Positions 59,265 to 64,000 of a stretch of DNA of 64,000 nt are shown in pieces. The DNA comes from Flavobacterium bernardetii (GTDB taxonomy: Bacteria > Bacteroidota > Bacteroidia > Flavobacteriales > Flavobacteriaceae), in contig NZ_JAANOQ010000003.1 of NCBI RefSeq assembly GCF_011305415.1, forward strand, positions 186,001 through 250,000, written 5' to 3'. The notes below the pieces were generated by a model. That model searched no databases, was not told the DNA's origin, and worked only from the letters and a program-made list of their open reading frames with translations. Both the position numbers and the translations under genes were made by a program. The number at the start of each line of letters is the position of its first letter. The first letter of the stretch is position 1.

Positions 59265-59327
59265 TTACAAAGAAATTCTTTCATTTTTAACTACACATTG
59301 AATTAATTGAAAATTGGCTAATTAGAA

Positions 59328-61030
<1,703 letters not shown>

Positions 61031-61102
61031 AACGTAACGAATTATAATAAAAGCAGACATATAATAACTAACTCAACTCCAACCGAGTTGCACATTTATA
61101 AC

Positions 61103-62995
61103 ATGGAAGAAAAAAAGTTCGACATTAAGTCGTTAATTGGTTTCACATTAATCTTCGGAATTTTAATGTGGATGATGTATTCAAATCAACCTTCAAAAGA
61201 AGAATTAGCCGAAAAAGCAAAAAAAGAACAAGCGGAAAAAGAAGCAAAAACACCAAAAAGTGTAACTTCTGCATCTCCAACTATTCAAAGTACTGATTCT
61301 ACAGCAAAAGTTTCACCAGAAGCTTTAGCTAAATTAGGTGCATTTGCTTATGCCGAAACGTTACCTTCTGCCAAAAATGCAACAACTTTATTAGCAAACA
61401 ACTTATTAAGTTTAAAAATTGCGAACAAAGGTGGTTACATTTCTGAAGCAACCATTTTAAATCAAGAACAATTTAAAAAAGGTTCAGGAAAAGCGGTTCA
61501 AATTATTAAAGATAATAACGCGAATTTCAACTTAACTTTAACTACGAAAGATGGTAAAGTTATCAATACTAAGGATTTATACTTCGAACCAAAGTTCACT
61601 AAAGAAGGAAAAAATCAAGTACTTACGATGCAATTAAGAACAGGTGAAAATCAGTTTTTAGAGTACCGTTATGTGATGAAAAATAATGACCATATGTTAG
61701 AATTTTCTATTCGTACTCAAGGTTTAGAAAATGTATTAAATACGTCTAAATCTCCAAGTTTAGAATGGAATTTAAAATCTTATCGTAACGAAAAAAGTGT
61801 ATCATACGAAAACAGATATACGGAAATTGCTTATGAATTTGAAAATGGAAAAGATTCTTATTTAAGTAATACAACTGATGATGATGACACTATTGAAGAA
61901 GTTTCTTATGTGGCTTTCAAACAACATTTTTATACTTCGGTTTTATTAACAAATACGCCTTTTAAAACAGCTGAATTAAAATCTGATAATTTAGTTGACG
62001 ATGAAAAAATAGATACTGTTTTTACTAAGAACTTCACAGCTAAAATGCCATTAGAGTTTAAAAATGGGGCTTTAAATTACGATATGAATATGTATTATGG
62101 TCCAACGGATTATAAAACATTAAGTGCATACGATAAAAACTTAGACGAAATTGTATCATTAGGTTGGGGAATTTTCGGTTGGATAAATATGTTTGTTTTC
62201 ATTCCTTTATTCGGATTGTTATCAGGGTTTATGTCTTACGGAATTGCAATTATTATTTTTACGATAATCATTAAAATTGCCATGTCGCCAATTACTTATA
62301 AATCATTCTTGTCTCAAGCAAAAATGAAAGTATTGAAACCAGAAATTGCAGAATTGGGTGAAAAATTCAAAGACAACCCAATGAAAAAGCAACAAGAAAC
62401 AATGGCCTTGTATTCTAAAGCCGGAGTAAACCCAATGGCGGGTTGTATTCCAGCATTAATTCAATTACCATTCATGTACGCTTCGTTTCAGTTTTTCCCT
62501 TCTGCATTCGATTTAAGACAAAAAAGCTTCCTTTGGGCAGATGATTTATCTTCATACGATTCAATTTATAAATTACCATTTAATATTCCATTTTATGGTG
62601 ATCACGTAAGTTTATTCCCGATTTTAGCGGCTATAGCGATTTTCTTCTACATGAAAATGACAACTGGAGATCAAGCCATGCAAACACCACAACAAGAAGG
62701 AATGCCAGATATGGGAAAAATCATGAAAATTATGATTTATGTTTCTCCAATTATGATGTTGATTTTCTTCAATAATTACGGTTCTGGATTGAGTTTATAT
62801 AACTTTATTTCTAACTTAATTACTATCGGAATCATGTTAGTAATTAAAAACTACGTAGTTGACGAGAAAAAAATCCACGCACAAATTCAAGTGAATAAAA
62901 CGAAACCGAAAACGGAATCGAAATTTCAAAAGAAAATGCGTGAAATAATGGAACAGCAAGAAGCTCAAAAAGCTCTAAATCAAAAGAAAAAATAA
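61103..62995 (+). CDS. yidC: Membrane protein insertase YidC
   Basis: A 630-residue insertase of the large Gram-negative form. N-terminal membrane helix about 10-25 (SLIGFTLIFGILMWMM), large periplasmic domain about 60-350, then the conserved core: YGIAIIIFTIIIKIAMSPIT (about 378-397), the cytoplasmic coiled coil KMKVLKPEIAELGEKFKDNP, and AGVNPMAGCIPALIQLPFMY. The basic C-terminal tail (KTKPKTESKFQKKMREIMEQ) could bind ribosomes. The ATG at 61103 (MEEKKFDIKSLIG) is preferred to the TTG at 61088. Confidence 0.96.
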   Translation: MEEKKFDIKSLIGFTLIFGILMWMMYSNQPSKEELAEKAKKEQAEKEAKTPKSVTSASPTIQSTDSTAKVSPEALAKLGAFAYAETLPSAKNATTLLANNLLSLKIANKGGYISEATILNQEQFKKGSGKAVQIIKDNNANFNLTLTTKDGKVINTKDLYFEPKFTKEGKNQVLTMQLRTGENQFLEYRYVMKNNDHMLEFSIRTQGLENVLNTSKSPSLEWNLKSYRNEKSVSYENRYTEIAYEFENGKDSYLSNTTDDDDTIEEVSYVAFKQHFYTSVLLTNTPFKTAELKSDNLVDDEKIDTVFTKNFTAKMPLEFKNGALNYDMNMYYGPTDYKTLSAYDKNLDEIVSLGWGIFGWINMFVFIPLFGLLSGFMSYGIAIIIFTIIIKIAMSPITYKSFLSQAKMKVLKPEIAELGEKFKDNPMKKQQETMALYSKAGVNPMAGCIPALIQLPFMYASFQFFPSAFDLRQKSFLWADDLSSYDSIYKLPFNIPFYGDHVSLFPILAAIAIFFYMKMTTGDQAMQTPQQEGMPDMGKIMKIMIYVSPIMMLIFFNNYGSGLSLYNFISNLITIGIMLVIKNYVVDEKKIHAQIQVNKTKPKTESKFQKKMREIMEQQEAQKALNQKKK

Positions 62996-63002
62996 ATTCT
63001 TT

Positions 63003-63033
63003 AAAAGCCTGTTCATTTTGTGAACAGGCTTTT
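63003..63033. terminator. Terminator of yidC
   Basis: Perfect 13-bp stem AAAAGCCTGTTCA (63003-63015) with TGAACAGGCTTTT (63021-63033), T run, 8 bp after the stop codon. Confidence 0.9.
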
Positions 63034-63164
63034 TTATTTAAATAAAATATGAAATCACCATTAACAAAAAGTTTGCGTAAGCAAACACCAATAAATAAAA
63101 AGGTGATAACATAACTTGTCCCGATAATTCGGGATATGACCACTAAAAAATATATTTTACATAT

Positions 63165-63977
63165 ATGAAAATAGCAATAATTGGTTTTGGAAATATGGGA
63201 CAAACGTACGCAAGTAGTTTTGTCAGTTCAGGTTTTATTAAATCGGAAGATATTTTTGTATTGACACGAGATTTGTCTAAAATTTCAAACAAATACAATA
63301 TTCCCAACGAGAATTTTTTTACAGAAATCAGCGCGTCATTTTTGTCGGTTGATATCGTAATTATTGCCGTAAAACCCCAAGATTTTGAAAATTTATGTTT
63401 TCAAATTAAAGATTTCATTACAGAAAACCATTTGATTTTATCAGTAATGGCAGGAATTTCAATTGAAAATATTTCAGAAAAATTACAAGTCAAAAAAGTC
63501 ATTCGTTCTATGCCTAATATTCCGACTCAAATCGGACAAGGAATGACGGTTTTTACAGCTTCTCAAGAAGTAGATAGAAAGGATTTATTCATCATTCAGA
63601 ATCTAATTAATACCACAGGAAAATCGTTGTTTATTGAAAATGAAGAAATGATAAATGCAGCAACTGCCATTTCTGGAAGCGGTCCGGCTTATGTATATTA
63701 TTTTATGAATGCGATGGTGGATTCAGCCGTAAATTTAGGTTTTACCAAATCGGAAGCAGAGTTTTTGGTGCAACAGACTTTTTTAGGGTCTACACAATTG
63801 CAAAACAGAAGTAATTTATCAAATTTAGAGTGGATTGAGAAAGTAGCATCTAAAGGCGGAACAACTGAAGCTGCTTTAAATGTGTTTTATTCACACGATT
63901 TAAATTCGAAAATAAACGAAGGAATTATCCAAGCGAATGCAAGAGCAAAAGAACTTGGCAAAGTAATTGATAAATAA
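63165..63977 (+). CDS. proC: Pyrroline-5-carboxylate reductase
   Basis: A 270-residue enzyme catalysing the last step of proline synthesis (P5C to proline with NAD(P)H). N-terminal Rossmann motif MKIAIIGFGNMGQTYAS (1-17), VIIAVKPQDFE (about 66-76), RSMPNIPTQIGQGMTVF (about 117-133) and the C-terminal signature AATAISGSGPAYVYYFMNAM (about 165-184). Length normal. The start ATG has no competing upstream codon in frame. It is separated from yidC by a strong terminator. Confidence 0.95.
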   Translation: MKIAIIGFGNMGQTYASSFVSSGFIKSEDIFVLTRDLSKISNKYNIPNENFFTEISASFLSVDIVIIAVKPQDFENLCFQIKDFITENHLILSVMAGISIENISEKLQVKKVIRSMPNIPTQIGQGMTVFTASQEVDRKDLFIIQNLINTTGKSLFIENEEMINAATAISGSGPAYVYYFMNAMVDSAVNLGFTKSEAEFLVQQTFLGSTQLQNRSNLSNLEWIEKVASKGGTTEAALNVFYSHDLNSKINEGIIQANARAKELGKVIDK

Positions 63978-64000
63978 ATATTATTATATACTTTTACCAA

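Overview
The window is a low-GC chromosomal segment of a member of the Bacteroidota, most likely the family Flavobacteriaceae (Flavobacterium or a close relative). The evidence is the gliding genes gldF and gldG, a secreted protein with a type IX secretion (T9SS) sorting domain, a SecA of 1119 residues, a type III glutamine synthetase, promoters of the Bacteroidota type (TTG, about 20 bp, TAnnTTTG), no Shine-Dalgarno sequences, and many small palindromic intergenic repeats.

Layout. 1-3790: the end of an integrative element (partial gene, II/X-type replication protein, excisionase-like regulator, unknown gene, tyrosine integrase) abutting the 3' end of mnmE. 3791-11000: mnmE, a repeat-rich gap, dnaN, gldG-gldF, a small monooxygenase-like gene and a SAM hydroxide adenosyltransferase. 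11000-18300: a PhoH-like ATPase with a TTG start, a REP-associated transposase preceded by five palindromes at exact 54-bp spacing, purC, a WG-repeat lipoprotein, tcdA, a TatD-family hydrolase and an MFS transporter. 17900-25000: a BlaI/M56 pair followed by a secreted protein sharing a domain with the M56 protein; a PAS histidine kinase lying between intact smpB and a decayed second copy of the smpB 3' end; small flavobacterial genes; apt.

25061-35570 is the accessory part. It starts at tRNA-Arg(ACG) and carries an autoregulated-looking HTH gene, a compact three-gene operon (DUF262 protein, AAA ATPase with a DUF3696-like end, unknown third protein) that looks like an anti-phage defence system, a run of lipoproteins or secreted proteins of unknown function, and an RCC1-repeat T9SS cargo. 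From 35570 on the core genome returns: meaB, an FAD-linked oxidase, secA, a DUF2795 protein, cobalamin adenosyltransferase, a TerC protein, type III glutamine synthetase with a striking upstream palindrome, three tandem OmpA-like proteins, an FAD monooxygenase with a DnaJ-type zinc finger, purM, guaA, a LysM protein, an OsmC protein, DUF805 and DUF3820 genes, an aldehyde dehydrogenase broken by one in-frame stop, pyrG, yidC and proC.

How it fits together: purC, purM, guaA, pyrG and apt make or salvage nucleotides. meaB and the cobalamin adenosyltransferase point to a B12-dependent methylmalonyl-CoA mutase elsewhere in the genome. secA, yidC, gldF/gldG and the T9SS cargo reflect the export and gliding physiology of the group. 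No CRISPR array, rRNA operon or replication origin was seen.
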